Below, piece after piece: positions 25,512-34,235 of a stretch of DNA of 64,000 bases. A model generated the notes under the pieces. It searched no databases, was not told where the DNA came from, and worked only from the letters and a program-made list of their open reading frames with translations. The stretch is from Levilactobacillus angrenensis (GTDB taxonomy: Bacteria; Bacillota; Bacilli; Lactobacillales; Lactobacillaceae). The stretch's first letter is position 1. Each line of letters opens with the position of its first letter. Made by a program: the position numbers and the translations under genes. Location: NCBI RefSeq assembly GCF_003946085.1, contig NZ_RHOB01000008.1, positions 82,464 through 146,463 on the forward strand, given 5' to 3'.

Positions 25512-26923
25512 GTGCGCTACAAACGATTTCTTCTTTAATCTATCTAATTTCAGCGGTCTGCTACGTCTTAGGGGTCCACTTGATGCGCTCCCCAAAGACT
25601 GCACGACGGGGAAATGGCCTGTCTGCGGTCGGGATGTTTTTGGCCGTCATCACGATTATCGTGACGATTATTGTTGAAGGCAAAATTGATCCGATTGGCT
25701 GGGTCGTCTTGCTAGTCGGCCTGGCATTGGGGATTTTGTACGGGGTCGTCAAAGCACGCAAGGTGCCGATGACCGACGTGCCCCAACTGGTCAGCCTCTT
25801 TAACGCCGTGGGTGGCGGGGCCGCTGCCACGATTGGGATCTTCGATTACCTCCTGAAGGGGGACGGGGCCGCTTTGAGCGTGGCCTTCTCCCTACCAGTT
25901 TTACTGGACGTTATCATCGGGGGCATCACGTTCTCCGGGTCATTGATCGCCACGGGCAAGTTATCCGGTCACGTTTCCGGGAAGCCGATTAGTTTTCCGG
26001 GCGCGCGGCTGTTAAATGTGATCGTCGTGCTGGCGATTTTAGTTTCGGCTTATCTGATGATTGGCTTGCCAACCAACGTGTGGTACGTGACCTTGGCCTT
26101 GGTCATGAGTTTGGTCTTTGGCCTGCTGATGACTTTACCAATTGGTGGGGCCGACATGCCAGTCGTCGTTTCACTGTTAAACGCCTTTACCGGGTTGGCC
26201 GTCGCCTTTGCCGGGTTCGTTATCAACAACCAAGTCTTGATTATTGCCGGGGCCTTAGTCGGGGCTGCCGGGACCATCCTGACCTTACAAATGGCGGATG
26301 CCATGAACCGCTCCGTAGCCAATATCTTGGCTGGGGGCTTCGGAACTGATGATAGCGACAGTGGTGCCGCAGCGGCTGATGTGCCGGTCGACGTGAAAGA
26401 AACGTCTGCCGACGACATTGGCCTGCAACTGGCCTACGCCCACAGTGTCATGATCGTGCCGGGCTACGGATTGGCCGCAGCGCAAGCCCAACACGAGGTT
26501 GCTGAGTTGGCCAAGGTCTTGACGGACCAAGGCATCGTGGTCAATTACGCGATTCACCCAGTGGCTGGGCGGATGCCTGGACACATGAACGTGTTGCTGG
26601 CCGACGTCAACGTACCTTATGAACAAATGAAGCAGTTGGACGATGCCAACCCAATGTTTGAAAGCACCGACGTTTCGCTGGTCATCGGGGCCAACGATGT
26701 CACGAACCCATTAGCTCGTGAAAGTGGCAACGCCATTTCCGGGATGCCAATCTTGGACGTCGATAAATCCAAATCAGTCGTCGTCATCAAGCGTTCCATG
26801 AGTACCGGGTACGCTGGCGTGCAAAACCCACTGTTCGCGATGGACAACACGCAAATGTTCTTCTCCGATGCGAAGAAGGGGCTGCAAGAAATCGTCGCGG
26901 CGACGAAGCAGTATCTGGCTTAG
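25508..26923 (+). CDS. pntB: NAD(P) transhydrogenase beta subunit
   Basis: This encodes 471 residues. About eight or nine membrane helices occupy residues 1-270 and a soluble NADP(H)-binding domain III the rest: VIVPGYGLAAAQAQHEV (about 317-333), GRMPGHMNVLLADVNVPY and GANDVTNPLA. It completes the proton-pumping transhydrogenase and sets the NADPH/NADH balance. It is the last gene of the three-gene operon. A repeat remnant (copy E) follows within 35 bp, and a long terminator lies at 27085. Confidence 0.95.
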   Translation: MSALQTISSLIYLISAVCYVLGVHLMRSPKTARRGNGLSAVGMFLAVITIIVTIIVEGKIDPIGWVVLLVGLALGILYGVVKARKVPMTDVPQLVSLFNAVGGGAAATIGIFDYLLKGDGAALSVAFSLPVLLDVIIGGITFSGSLIATGKLSGHVSGKPISFPGARLLNVIVVLAILVSAYLMIGLPTNVWYVTLALVMSLVFGLLMTLPIGGADMPVVVSLLNAFTGLAVAFAGFVINNQVLIIAGALVGAAGTILTLQMADAMNRSVANILAGGFGTDDSDSGAAAADVPVDVKETSADDIGLQLAYAHSVMIVPGYGLAAAQAQHEVAELAKVLTDQGIVVNYAIHPVAGRMPGHMNVLLADVNVPYEQMKQLDDANPMFESTDVSLVIGANDVTNPLARESGNAISGMPILDVDKSKSVVVIKRSMSTGYAGVQNPLFAMDNTQMFFSDAKKGLQEIVAATKQYLA

Positions 26924-26955
26924 TCAATTGATGAATCCATTGCCTACGAACGCTA

Positions 26956-27002
26956 GGGGTTCTGCCTGCTAGGGGGAACGCCGCCAGCCTGAGGAGCGGT
27001 TC
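26956..27002 (+). repeat. Foldback element, copy E (short remnant)
   Basis: About 47 bp match the left arm of copy C around CTGCTAGGGGGAAC and CAGCCTGAGGAGCGGT. Neither terminal repeat is present. It sits between the pntB stop and its terminator. Confidence 0.65.
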
Positions 27003-27084
27003 AATACTTTCTTGTGTCTGGGACCCGTGCCAACGGTAGGCGGTCATCGGCAACGTTGTTGAGGGTTAAATCCAAGTATTCCAG

Positions 27085-27145
27085 TAAAAAACGTGTGCCA
27101 ACAAAATTTGTCTGAGACGACAAACGCTGTTGGCACACGTTTTTT
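27085..27145 (+). terminator. pnt operon terminator
   Basis: AAAAAACGTGTGCCAACA and its exact complement at 27128-27145 form an 18-bp stem; it can act in both directions. Confidence 0.85.
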
Positions 27146-27179
27146 CTGGCCTATCTTTCAAATTTACTGGGGGAGCGGG

Positions 27180-27230
27180 TTGTCAGACCTGTGTACTCAT
27201 GTTATAGTGTACTAGTAAAATATAACACTA
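27180..27230 (+). promoter_or_regulatory. Promoter and operator of the GntR/ABC operon
   Basis: TTGTCA (27180-27185) and TATAGT (27203-27208) are 17 bp apart. An inverted repeat TAGTGT (27205-27210) / ACACTA (27225-27230) overlaps the -10, a likely autoregulatory site for the YtrA-type regulator. Confidence 0.65.
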
Positions 27231-27244
27231 GGGAGGCGGGACAA

Positions 27245-27619
27245 ATGAAATTTGATGATAAGGTGCCAATTTATTACCAGATTAAGAATTATCTTTATCA
27301 TGAAATGATGACCGGTCAGCTGAAACCCGGGGATAAGTTGCCGGCAGTTCGCCAGCTAGCGGTAGATCTCACGGTCAACGTCAACACGGTCCAGCGAGCA
27401 CTCGGGGAAATGATTACGGAAAATATTTTGGAATCCAAACGGGGCAAGGGAAATTTTGTCACGACGGACGAGCAGCGCATCACCCAGTTAAAGGAGCATT
27501 TGGTCATGGAGCAGTTGGAGCGAGTCTACGAACAATTACATGCATTGAACTTAACCGATGAACAAATCATCGATAGCTTGAAACGATTTATTGCACAAAG
27601 GGGGCAACAAGATGACTAA
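27245..27619 (+). CDS. GntR-family regulator, YtrA subfamily
   Basis: This encodes 124 residues. A winged helix-turn-helix (about 10-75) contains PIYYQIKNYLY, GDKLPAVRQLAVDL and VNVNTVQRALGEM. The short C-terminal helix pair with no effector domain defines YtrA-type repressors, which typically control ABC exporters and respond to envelope stress. The ATG at 27245 follows GGGAGG; the frame upstream to 27191 runs through the promoter. Its stop overlaps the next gene by 8 bp. Confidence 0.92.
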   Translation: MKFDDKVPIYYQIKNYLYHEMMTGQLKPGDKLPAVRQLAVDLTVNVNTVQRALGEMITENILESKRGKGNFVTTDEQRITQLKEHLVMEQLERVYEQLHALNLTDEQIIDSLKRFIAQRGQQDD

Positions 27620-28322
27620 CGTCTTAACCATCAATCAACTCACTTATAAGCACAACCTGAAAACCATTTTGAACGACATTGATTTGACCTTGGAAACGGG
27701 TAAAATCGTCGGCTTGCTGGGTGAAAACGGCGCCGGGAAGACGACCTTGATGCGGTTGATTACCGGTAGTGCCAAGGGTGCCGGCACCATTACCGTGTGC
27801 GGTGACAGCGTGACGGCCCACCACAAGGGCCACGTCAGCTTCACTGAACAACTCCGTGGTTTTAAGAGCAACACGCGGGTCGACCGCGTCGCTAATTTTT
27901 ATCGGCTAGTCTACCCTGACTTCGATGGCCAACGCTTCGAAGAGCTGGTTACCTTCCTGCAGATTGACACCAGCCTGAAGCTAGGGGCGCTGTCCAAGGG
28001 GATGAAGGAAAAGGTGGTCATCGCCTTGACCCTAGCGCGGCAAACGCAACTGTATCTGCTGGATGAACCGTTTAGTGGGATTGATTCCATGAGCCGCAAG
28101 AAGATTATTAGCAGCATTATCAAATGGAAACCGGCGGACGCCACCATGGTCATTTCCGACCATTACGTGTCTGAGATCGCGCCGATTCTAGACGAAGTGG
28201 TCATCGTCAAGGACCAAACGATTTACGCGCACAAGGCCAGCGATGCCATTCGGGAAGAGTTCGGCATTGGCATCGAAGCTTACTACGAGAGTTTGTATGA
28301 AGGAGGCGTCAGCCATGACTAG
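27612..28322 (+). CDS. ABC transporter ATP-binding protein
   Basis: This encodes 236 residues. Walker A GENGAGKTT (about 36-44), a signature LSKGMKEKV, Walker B LYLLDEPFSGID and an H-loop SDH. The Q-loop region SFTEQLRG is normal. It energises the membrane protein encoded next; its substrate is unknown, but YtrA-controlled exporters often face antibiotics or peptides. It starts inside the end of the GntR gene and its stop overlaps the permease start. Confidence 0.92.
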   Translation: MTNVLTINQLTYKHNLKTILNDIDLTLETGKIVGLLGENGAGKTTLMRLITGSAKGAGTITVCGDSVTAHHKGHVSFTEQLRGFKSNTRVDRVANFYRLVYPDFDGQRFEELVTFLQIDTSLKLGALSKGMKEKVVIALTLARQTQLYLLDEPFSGIDSMSRKKIISSIIKWKPADATMVISDHYVSEIAPILDEVVIVKDQTIYAHKASDAIREEFGIGIEAYYESLYEGGVSHD

Positions 28323-29079
28323 TTTTGGAAAAGTCTTTCAAGTGATGAGTCGCGACCGATTCCGGACCATCAATAAAATTATTTTGGTCGAACTGGCCGT
28401 CATTGCTGGGACGCTACTGTGGAGCGTGGCGACGCGCGGCATTCAAAGCGGCGAGTTCTTCGGCGCAACCATGTCCTGGTCGGTGCCGGCGCTCTTCGCG
28501 GCCATCATTCTCATGAGTGTTGCCAACGAACACGTTTATACCCGCGACACTTACCGATTGATTCCAATTGGGGAAACGAAACTATATACCACGAATTTGT
28601 TATCATCATTGCTCATGTTCCTTTACTTCAGTGTGATTCAAGTCGTCCTGTACGCGATTACGAGTACGATCGACGCCAAGTTCTTAAGTAGTTTATTTGC
28701 GGATCTCATGAACCCCCATTATCCGCTGGGCGAGGCCATCAAGATCGTCATTGGCCTGGAGCTGATGGGCCTGGCACTAGTTATCCTTAGCTGGACCACG
28801 ATTTCTTTGGTCCACCTAGTTGTCAGTGCCACCAACAATTTCCTGCCTAATGTCAGTCGGCGGGCCGTTGACACCGTGCTCTATATCGTTGTCATCTACC
28901 TGGTCGTGCGAGTAGCGGCCTTCATATTCCATGAGTTCAATAACTTGAGCGGCATGATGAGTGCTGGTATGCAAACCCAGTTTATCGTGAACATTGTGGG
29001 TATCCTCGTGGTTGCCGCAATCGAGGCAGTAATCAACGTGGTCCTGCTGAAGAAGTGGGTTGAAACGATTCCGAATTAA
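28315..29079 (+). CDS. ABC transporter membrane subunit
   Basis: This encodes 254 residues with six likely membrane helices (about 25-43, 58-75, 100-122, 140-175, 185-210, 225-248). The start ATG at 28315 follows AGGAGG and overlaps the ATPase stop. It is the permease of the YtrA-type three-gene operon. No substrate motif is visible. Confidence 0.85.
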   Translation: MTSFGKVFQVMSRDRFRTINKIILVELAVIAGTLLWSVATRGIQSGEFFGATMSWSVPALFAAIILMSVANEHVYTRDTYRLIPIGETKLYTTNLLSSLLMFLYFSVIQVVLYAITSTIDAKFLSSLFADLMNPHYPLGEAIKIVIGLELMGLALVILSWTTISLVHLVVSATNNFLPNVSRRAVDTVLYIVVIYLVVRVAAFIFHEFNNLSGMMSAGMQTQFIVNIVGILVVAAIEAVINVVLLKKWVETIPN

Positions 29080-29110
29080 TCAGTAGAATAGAAATTGCTA
29101 AACGATAGTG

Positions 29111-29193
29111 GAAACGGCTGCCTTTTGGCGCACGTTTCGGCCATTTAAATTGACGCATAAGGGTCTGGGATGTTTTATCCCAGGCCCGTTTTT
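29111..29193 (+). repeat. Short dispersed repeat R2, copy 1, with terminator hairpin
   Basis: CGGCTGCCTTTTGGCGCACG and the following bases through CATTTAAA are nearly identical at 53922. It ends in a hairpin GGGTCTGGGAT/ATCCCAGGCCC with a GTTTTTG tail, acting as terminator for the ABC operon. Confidence 0.75.
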
Positions 29194-29576
29194 GTGGGTG
29201 AATGGTTTTTTAAAGTGATGTTTGAAATTAGTGAAAAATTTTAAATTGCTGTGCATGTAACGAAAGTACGGAATCGGGTCTTCTTGTAGGATTATGCACG
29301 AGTTCAATAGAAATTATTTTCTAAAGAAACTAGATACGTGTGCGTCAGTACTAGGTATTCAATTTTTTTGAATGGAGTATCCATTTTTATTTGATTGAAT
29401 ATTCACAATATAAGCATAATAATAGGGTTGTACGAGAGATTGAAGCTTTAATCTATAAAAATTGTTCTTTGAAGGGAGTTGGAATAGAAGAAGTAAACGT
29501 AGCAATGAAAGCGCAAACATCGAATGGTGATTGATAATTGGTTATCAGTAAATCCAAAGAAAGAAGTGAATGTGAA
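29194..29576. other. AT-rich intergenic region before the catabolic island
   Basis: No gene is seen here. The stretch is clearly AT-richer than the flank to its left and marks the left edge of the island. It must contain the promoter of the next gene; TATAAGCATAATAAT (about 29411-29425) is a candidate region, but no clear -35/-10 pair or operator stands out. Confidence 0.5.
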
Positions 29577-30626
29577 ATGGCTTTCAAGAGAATGTTTGAT
29601 TCAGTTGAGTGTCACGAAGGTGAACCAATGCGGGTTATTACGAGTGGTGTGCCTACAATTCCTGGAGATTCTGTGTATGAGATGGAAGAATGGCTGAAGA
29701 AAAATGATGATCAAGTCCGTCTATTGATGCTACGCGAACCTAGAGGTATTCCAGCCACATGTGCAAACTTGATCGTGCCTGCTAAAAATCCCAAGGCCAA
29801 GGCAGGTTATATCATTATGGAACAAACGGAATATCCAATGATGAGTGGGGGCAATACAATTGCGGTTGCCACCGCTTTACTAGAAACTGGCCAAATTTTA
29901 ATGACAGAACCAGTCAGTGAATTCGATTTGGAAGCGCCTGCTGGCTTGATTCACATTAAAGCTGACTGTAAAAACGGCAAAGTAACCCGTGTCACCTTTA
30001 AGAATGTTCCGGCCTTTCCAGTATACTTAGACAAAGAAATTGACGTACCACACTTAGGAAAGGTCAAAGTTGATATTGCTTGGGGTGGGATGTTCTATTG
30101 CTGTATTGATGCAACGCAATTCGAAGGCTTGCATCTGGTACCAGAAATGGGGAGTGAAATTGCTAAAATTTCCTCGTTAGTGACGACAGCAGCAATCGAT
30201 CAATTGCCGGTTAACCACCCTGACTATCCAGGAGTTGGTATTACATTGTCAATGATGCATGAGCCATCAGATGATCCTGATGTTTATATGCGTACTTCCA
30301 ACTGGTACCCAACTGGCAAAGTTGATTTTGATAAGCCAGAGACTTGGAAGGGTGCCCTAGACCGAGGTGTCTGTGGTACTGGGACTTGTGCCCTAATGTC
30401 GATTGAGCATGCCAAGGGACGCTTGAAATTAAATCAACCGTTCATTAACGAAGGTTTGCTAGGAATTCGATTTGAAGGTCGGGCCATTGAAGATACCGAG
30501 ATCCACGGTCATAAAGCTATTGTGCCTACTGTGGGTGGACAATGCTGGATTTATGGATTTAACAAGTGGGTCTTGGATGATACGGATCCGTTCCAAAACG
30601 GCTTTACCATCGGTGATATTTGGTGA
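29577..30626 (+). CDS. Proline-racemase-family enzyme with Ser/Cys active site
   Basis: This encodes 349 residues of the proline racemase/hydroxyproline epimerase fold. The second catalytic Cys is present (C266 in DRGVCGTGTCA), but the first position is S90 in MMSGGN instead of Cys. In this family Cys/Cys enzymes are racemases or epimerases, while Ser or Thr at the first site is linked to trans-3-hydroxyproline dehydratase-type reactions. The substrate is therefore probably a proline-like or betaine-like cyclic compound handled by elimination or epimerisation (inference). It heads the island with an MFS carrier; the ATG at 29577 has only a weak SD. Confidence 0.82.
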   Translation: MAFKRMFDSVECHEGEPMRVITSGVPTIPGDSVYEMEEWLKKNDDQVRLLMLREPRGIPATCANLIVPAKNPKAKAGYIIMEQTEYPMMSGGNTIAVATALLETGQILMTEPVSEFDLEAPAGLIHIKADCKNGKVTRVTFKNVPAFPVYLDKEIDVPHLGKVKVDIAWGGMFYCCIDATQFEGLHLVPEMGSEIAKISSLVTTAAIDQLPVNHPDYPGVGITLSMMHEPSDDPDVYMRTSNWYPTGKVDFDKPETWKGALDRGVCGTGTCALMSIEHAKGRLKLNQPFINEGLLGIRFEGRAIEDTEIHGHKAIVPTVGGQCWIYGFNKWVLDDTDPFQNGFTIGDIW

Positions 30627-30660
30627 GCAATTAAAACCCTGATGGGAGGAGCGATGCTGT

Positions 30661-31941
30661 TTGGAACTATCAAAATTATCTTCGTTTAGAAAATGGCTAA
30701 TGATTGGACTACTAGCATTCTTCGGTCGAGCGATTGCCAACGTTCCTTACTTACGCGAAGTGTATTATGATCAGATTATTAGCGCACTGCACATTACGAA
30801 CACACAGCTGGGATTGCTGTCTAGTGCGGTGGGAATCGCTAGTTTAGTTGGTTACTTTTTTGGTGGCTTTTTGGCCGACAGAATTAGTTCGAAGAAAATG
30901 ATTATGGTCTCTGGTGTTGTCGGGGGATTATTCTCTCTGTGGTACATGGCTCTGCCGTCTTTTCCCATTTTATTATTGATTCATGCTGTATTAGCCTTAG
31001 ATGGCACGCTGATTTTCTGGGCAGCGTATGTCCGGATTATTCGGATATTAGGGGGTAGTGAAGGACAAGGGAAATATTATGGCTTTGCGGAAGGTATTCG
31101 TGCAGGGTTTGGTATTCTTCTTCCCATTACCACGACATTTATTTTGGCGCAATTTGTGAATGTTAAGCTGGGAATGAAGTCAGTCTTATTATTTTATGCA
31201 ATTTGTTACTTTGCGACTAGTATCTTGGCAGCTTTCGTCTTGGTTGATGTTCGTGAAGATACCCAACCAGATCAGCCGCAGGCCAAAATAACTAAGGCAG
31301 ACTATGTTGCGCTATTAAAAACGCCAGGACTATGGCTAGTCTCGTTCTTAATTTTTGGCACTTACTTAGTCTTTTCACTTCAGTCGTACACGACGCCCTA
31401 TTTGACAGGAATGGGAGTCTCAAATGGTGTTGTCAGTATGGTGGCAACGTTCCGCTCCTACGGGGTTGGTGTGATTGCTATGCCGCTGTTTGGAATCATG
31501 GCAGATAAGTGGCTGAAGTCCTCAGCCAAAGCTTGTGTGATTGGCATGACGTTGCTATTGCCATGTGCGCTAGCGATGCTATTTATCCCTAAGTCTGCAC
31601 CAGTGGTTATCATCATAATGACCTTAGCTATTGGATTCTTAGCTAGTGGCACGCGCGGCGTTTACTATGCCACGCAAGATGAAGCACGGATTCCGGTTAC
31701 GATGACGGGGACTGCAGCTGGCATCATTTCTACTATTGGATTTTTACCTGATGCATACGTCTTTACGCAAGTTGGTGCTTGGCTGGATAAGTATCCGGCT
31801 ACGCAGGCTTATCATATGATTTGGATTTACATGGCAATCGGTTGTTTAATTGCCATCGCTGCTGGTGGGGGCATTCTGTGGCTAGCCCTTCATCAGGGAA
31901 CCAAGGTTAAGTCTAATGTTCAGACGCAGGATATTGCATAG
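30661..31941 (+). CDS. MFS transporter of the catabolic island
   Basis: This encodes 426 residues with 12 membrane helices. The loop 2-3 motif reads GGFLADRISSKKMI (about 63-76), as in anion:cation symporter-type MFS carriers. It follows the racemase-family gene by 34 bp and probably imports its substrate. The TTG start at 30661 is 11 bases from GGGAGG; an ATG at 30654 is out of frame. A terminator at 31947 ends the two-gene unit. Confidence 0.85.
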   Translation: MELSKLSSFRKWLMIGLLAFFGRAIANVPYLREVYYDQIISALHITNTQLGLLSSAVGIASLVGYFFGGFLADRISSKKMIMVSGVVGGLFSLWYMALPSFPILLLIHAVLALDGTLIFWAAYVRIIRILGGSEGQGKYYGFAEGIRAGFGILLPITTTFILAQFVNVKLGMKSVLLFYAICYFATSILAAFVLVDVREDTQPDQPQAKITKADYVALLKTPGLWLVSFLIFGTYLVFSLQSYTTPYLTGMGVSNGVVSMVATFRSYGVGVIAMPLFGIMADKWLKSSAKACVIGMTLLLPCALAMLFIPKSAPVVIIIMTLAIGFLASGTRGVYYATQDEARIPVTMTGTAAGIISTIGFLPDAYVFTQVGAWLDKYPATQAYHMIWIYMAIGCLIAIAAGGGILWLALHQGTKVKSNVQTQDIA

Positions 31942-31946
31942 TCAGT

Positions 31947-31984
31947 AAAAAGCACCACTCTAGATTTTCTAGGGTGATGCCTTT
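31947..31984. terminator. Terminator between the MFS and LysR genes
   Basis: GCACCACTCTAG and CTAGGGTGATGC form a stem with two mismatches between the convergent genes; A-rich and T-rich flanks suggest two-way use. Confidence 0.65.
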
Positions 31985-31989
31985 GCTGG

Positions 31990-32856
31990 TTATGCAGGGA
32001 TTGTGGCGAGGGAAACTTTGCTGCGAATCAACTGACCAAGACGCTGAACAATATCTCGATGTGTCTGATCCTTGCTAGTTAGTCCGACTTTCAGTGTGAA
32101 CGGACAGTCGATTAAGTCAGTGGAGAGAATACGCATGTCAGTGGTAATGAGCGATTCGGGAAGTAAGGAGACGGCCACACCAGCTTGTACCGCTGAAGCA
32201 ATGTTATCCATCATGGTGCTTTTAAATACCACTTTAAAGTTAGCGTCAGTTTTTTTCAGACATCTTAAGGAGTAGTTATTCACAATGCAATTATCTGAGA
32301 ATAGCGCAACTGGGAGGGATTGGGATGCGTCAAGAGTTAGATCATGACTAGCTACCCAGAACATTTTTTCTTCCCAGAGGGGGTAATCGTCTGAATATTG
32401 CGGTTCCATAGCAACTAAGGAGATGTCAACTTTCCCTTCTGCCATTTGTTTTCGTAAGATACGGCTACGGGAGGCAACAATGTCAAAATTGTAATTGTTA
32501 AATTCTTGCTTGATTGTCGGATAGACTTTTTTGACGAGAAAGTCAACATAATCTGTGGGAACGCCAAGAGTGAGGGCGCCTTGCCAATCAACATTGCTCA
32601 GTGAATTGAATGCGGAATCATTTAGCTCTAAGATTTGTTGGGCGTATTTATACAGCGTTTCACCGGCCTGAGTCAGTGTAAGGGTATCTTTTTCCCGAAT
32701 AAAAAGGGGTTCGCCCACTTGCTCCTCCAATTTTTTGATCTGTGTACTGACAGAAGAGTGAGAACGGTAGACCATTTCAGCTGTCACATTAAACTTTTTA
32801 GTTTCAGCGGCAATGACGAAGGTATTCAAGTATTCGAGATTAAAGCGTTCTTGCAT
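31990..32856 (-). CDS. LysR-family transcriptional regulator
   Basis: This encodes 288 residues. The N-terminal winged HTH is typical: FNLEYLNTFVIAAETKKFNV, RSHSSVSTQIKKLEEQVG, PLFIREKDTLTLTQAG. A substrate-binding-like effector domain follows. The ATG at 32856 has AAAGGA upstream; an earlier ATG lies in the divergent control region. It sits between the racemase/MFS pair and the reductase/BCCT pair, so it likely regulates both, sensing the imported compound (inference). Confidence 0.9.
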   Translation of the reverse strand: MQERFNLEYLNTFVIAAETKKFNVTAEMVYRSHSSVSTQIKKLEEQVGEPLFIREKDTLTLTQAGETLYKYAQQILELNDSAFNSLSNVDWQGALTLGVPTDYVDFLVKKVYPTIKQEFNNYNFDIVASRSRILRKQMAEGKVDISLVAMEPQYSDDYPLWEEKMFWVASHDLTLDASQSLPVALFSDNCIVNNYSLRCLKKTDANFKVVFKSTMMDNIASAVQAGVAVSLLPESLITTDMRILSTDLIDCPFTLKVGLTSKDQTHRDIVQRLGQLIRSKVSLATIPA

Positions 32857-33099
32857 TCTATCAAATCCTTTTATGTTTTCGAGTTCCTTGTGCAAATCGT
32901 AGCATATAATCATTGCTACTTCAACGTTTAGTGAAAGCGTTTTAATTTATTGAACTCTAGGTTCATTATCATTTGATTGTCACTGAGCATGAGGAGCATA
33001 TAATCGAAGATGGAAATACAAGTTAGGGATGCGCATCCGATAGCTGTATTGAGATTTAATTAATTTTGTGAATTCTTGAGCTACTAGGAGGAAATGAAC

Positions 33100-34200
33100 A
33101 TGACTGATATTCCAGAAAAAATGAGCGGTGTTTACTTAACGGGTAATGGTGGTTTTGATAAATTAGAGTACCGAGAAGATATTCCAGTGCCAACCCCTGA
33201 AGCCGGTGAAGTCTTGGTTAAAGTCGGTGCAGCTGCGGTCAACAACACGGATGTTAATACGCGGACTGGTTGGTATAGTAAGAAGGTTAAAGAGGAAAGT
33301 AATGCCGGTGGCGTCAAAGGGTTCAAAGAAGACGTTCATGAAGATGGTACTTGGCTGGGTGAAGCCATGCATTTCCCACGTATCCAAGGGGCAGATGGCA
33401 GTGGCATTATCGTTGCGGTTGGGGATGGTGTCAGTTCTGATCGAATTGGACAACGTGTCTTGATTCGGACGATGCAAGAGCTACCGGCTAGTGATGAGGG
33501 CTTGGAATGCATTACGTTTGGTTCTGAATGTGATGGTAGCTTTGCGGAATACACCAAGACCTTGTCATCAGAAGCATTTGAAATTCATTCAGATCTAAGT
33601 GATGGAGAATTGGCGACTTTCCCATGTTCATATTCAACGGCAGAAAACTTAGTGGTTCGGGTTGGCGTGAACAAGGGTGACGTTGTTTTAGTCACCGGAG
33701 CTTCTGGAGGTGTTGGCTCAGCACTGGTTCAATTAGTTAAGATTCGCGGTGCTAAGGTCATTGCCGTTTGTGACCCAGGGCAAGAAGATCGGGTCAAGGG
33801 TTATGGCGCTGATGAGATTCTGCTACGTGGTGATAGCTTTGTTGAGAAGATTGGCAAGATGAAGGTAGACGTTGTTTTGGACATGGTGGCGGGTCCACAA
33901 TGGCCGGAATTGTTGGAAGTCTTGAAGAAAGGCGGCAAATATGGCGTCGTTGGTGCTATTGGTGGGCCAATGGTGGACTTAGATGTACGTAACCTGTACT
34001 TGAAAGACTTGAGTTTATTTGGGAGCACCTATCAGACTAAAGAAGCCTTCACGAACTTAATTAGCTATATTGAGAAAGGTCAAATTAAGCCAGTCGTTGC
34101 TAAAGAATTCCCATTGAAGGATATCGTTAAAGCACAAAAAGTCTTTCTTTCCAAGACGTTAGTCGGTAAGATTGTTTTGAACGTGAACCCCCAAAACTAG
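33100..34200 (+). CDS. MDR-superfamily zinc-independent oxidoreductase (quinone reductase-like)
   Basis: This encodes 366 residues with a GroES-like N-terminal domain and a Rossmann domain: VLVTGASGGVGSALVQL (about 204-220). Conserved NNTDVNTR and IQGADGSGIIVAVG segments occur near 48 and 92. Structural zinc Cys residues are absent, so it is probably an NADPH-dependent quinone/enone-type reductase. The ATG at 33100 is chosen because AGGAGG is 8 bp upstream; an ATG two codons earlier is too close. It is in an operon with the BCCT carrier. Confidence 0.88.
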   Translation: MTDIPEKMSGVYLTGNGGFDKLEYREDIPVPTPEAGEVLVKVGAAAVNNTDVNTRTGWYSKKVKEESNAGGVKGFKEDVHEDGTWLGEAMHFPRIQGADGSGIIVAVGDGVSSDRIGQRVLIRTMQELPASDEGLECITFGSECDGSFAEYTKTLSSEAFEIHSDLSDGELATFPCSYSTAENLVVRVGVNKGDVVLVTGASGGVGSALVQLVKIRGAKVIAVCDPGQEDRVKGYGADEILLRGDSFVEKIGKMKVDVVLDMVAGPQWPELLEVLKKGGKYGVVGAIGGPMVDLDVRNLYLKDLSLFGSTYQTKEAFTNLISYIEKGQIKPVVAKEFPLKDIVKAQKVFLSKTLVGKIVLNVNPQN

Positions 34201-34235
34201 AAAAGATTAGCTGATGTTCAGAAAGGTGTAGGCAT

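Noticed and set aside
26924..27080. Short minus-strand open frame over the pntB end
   Set aside because: It is antisense to pntB and the repeat remnant, with no SD.
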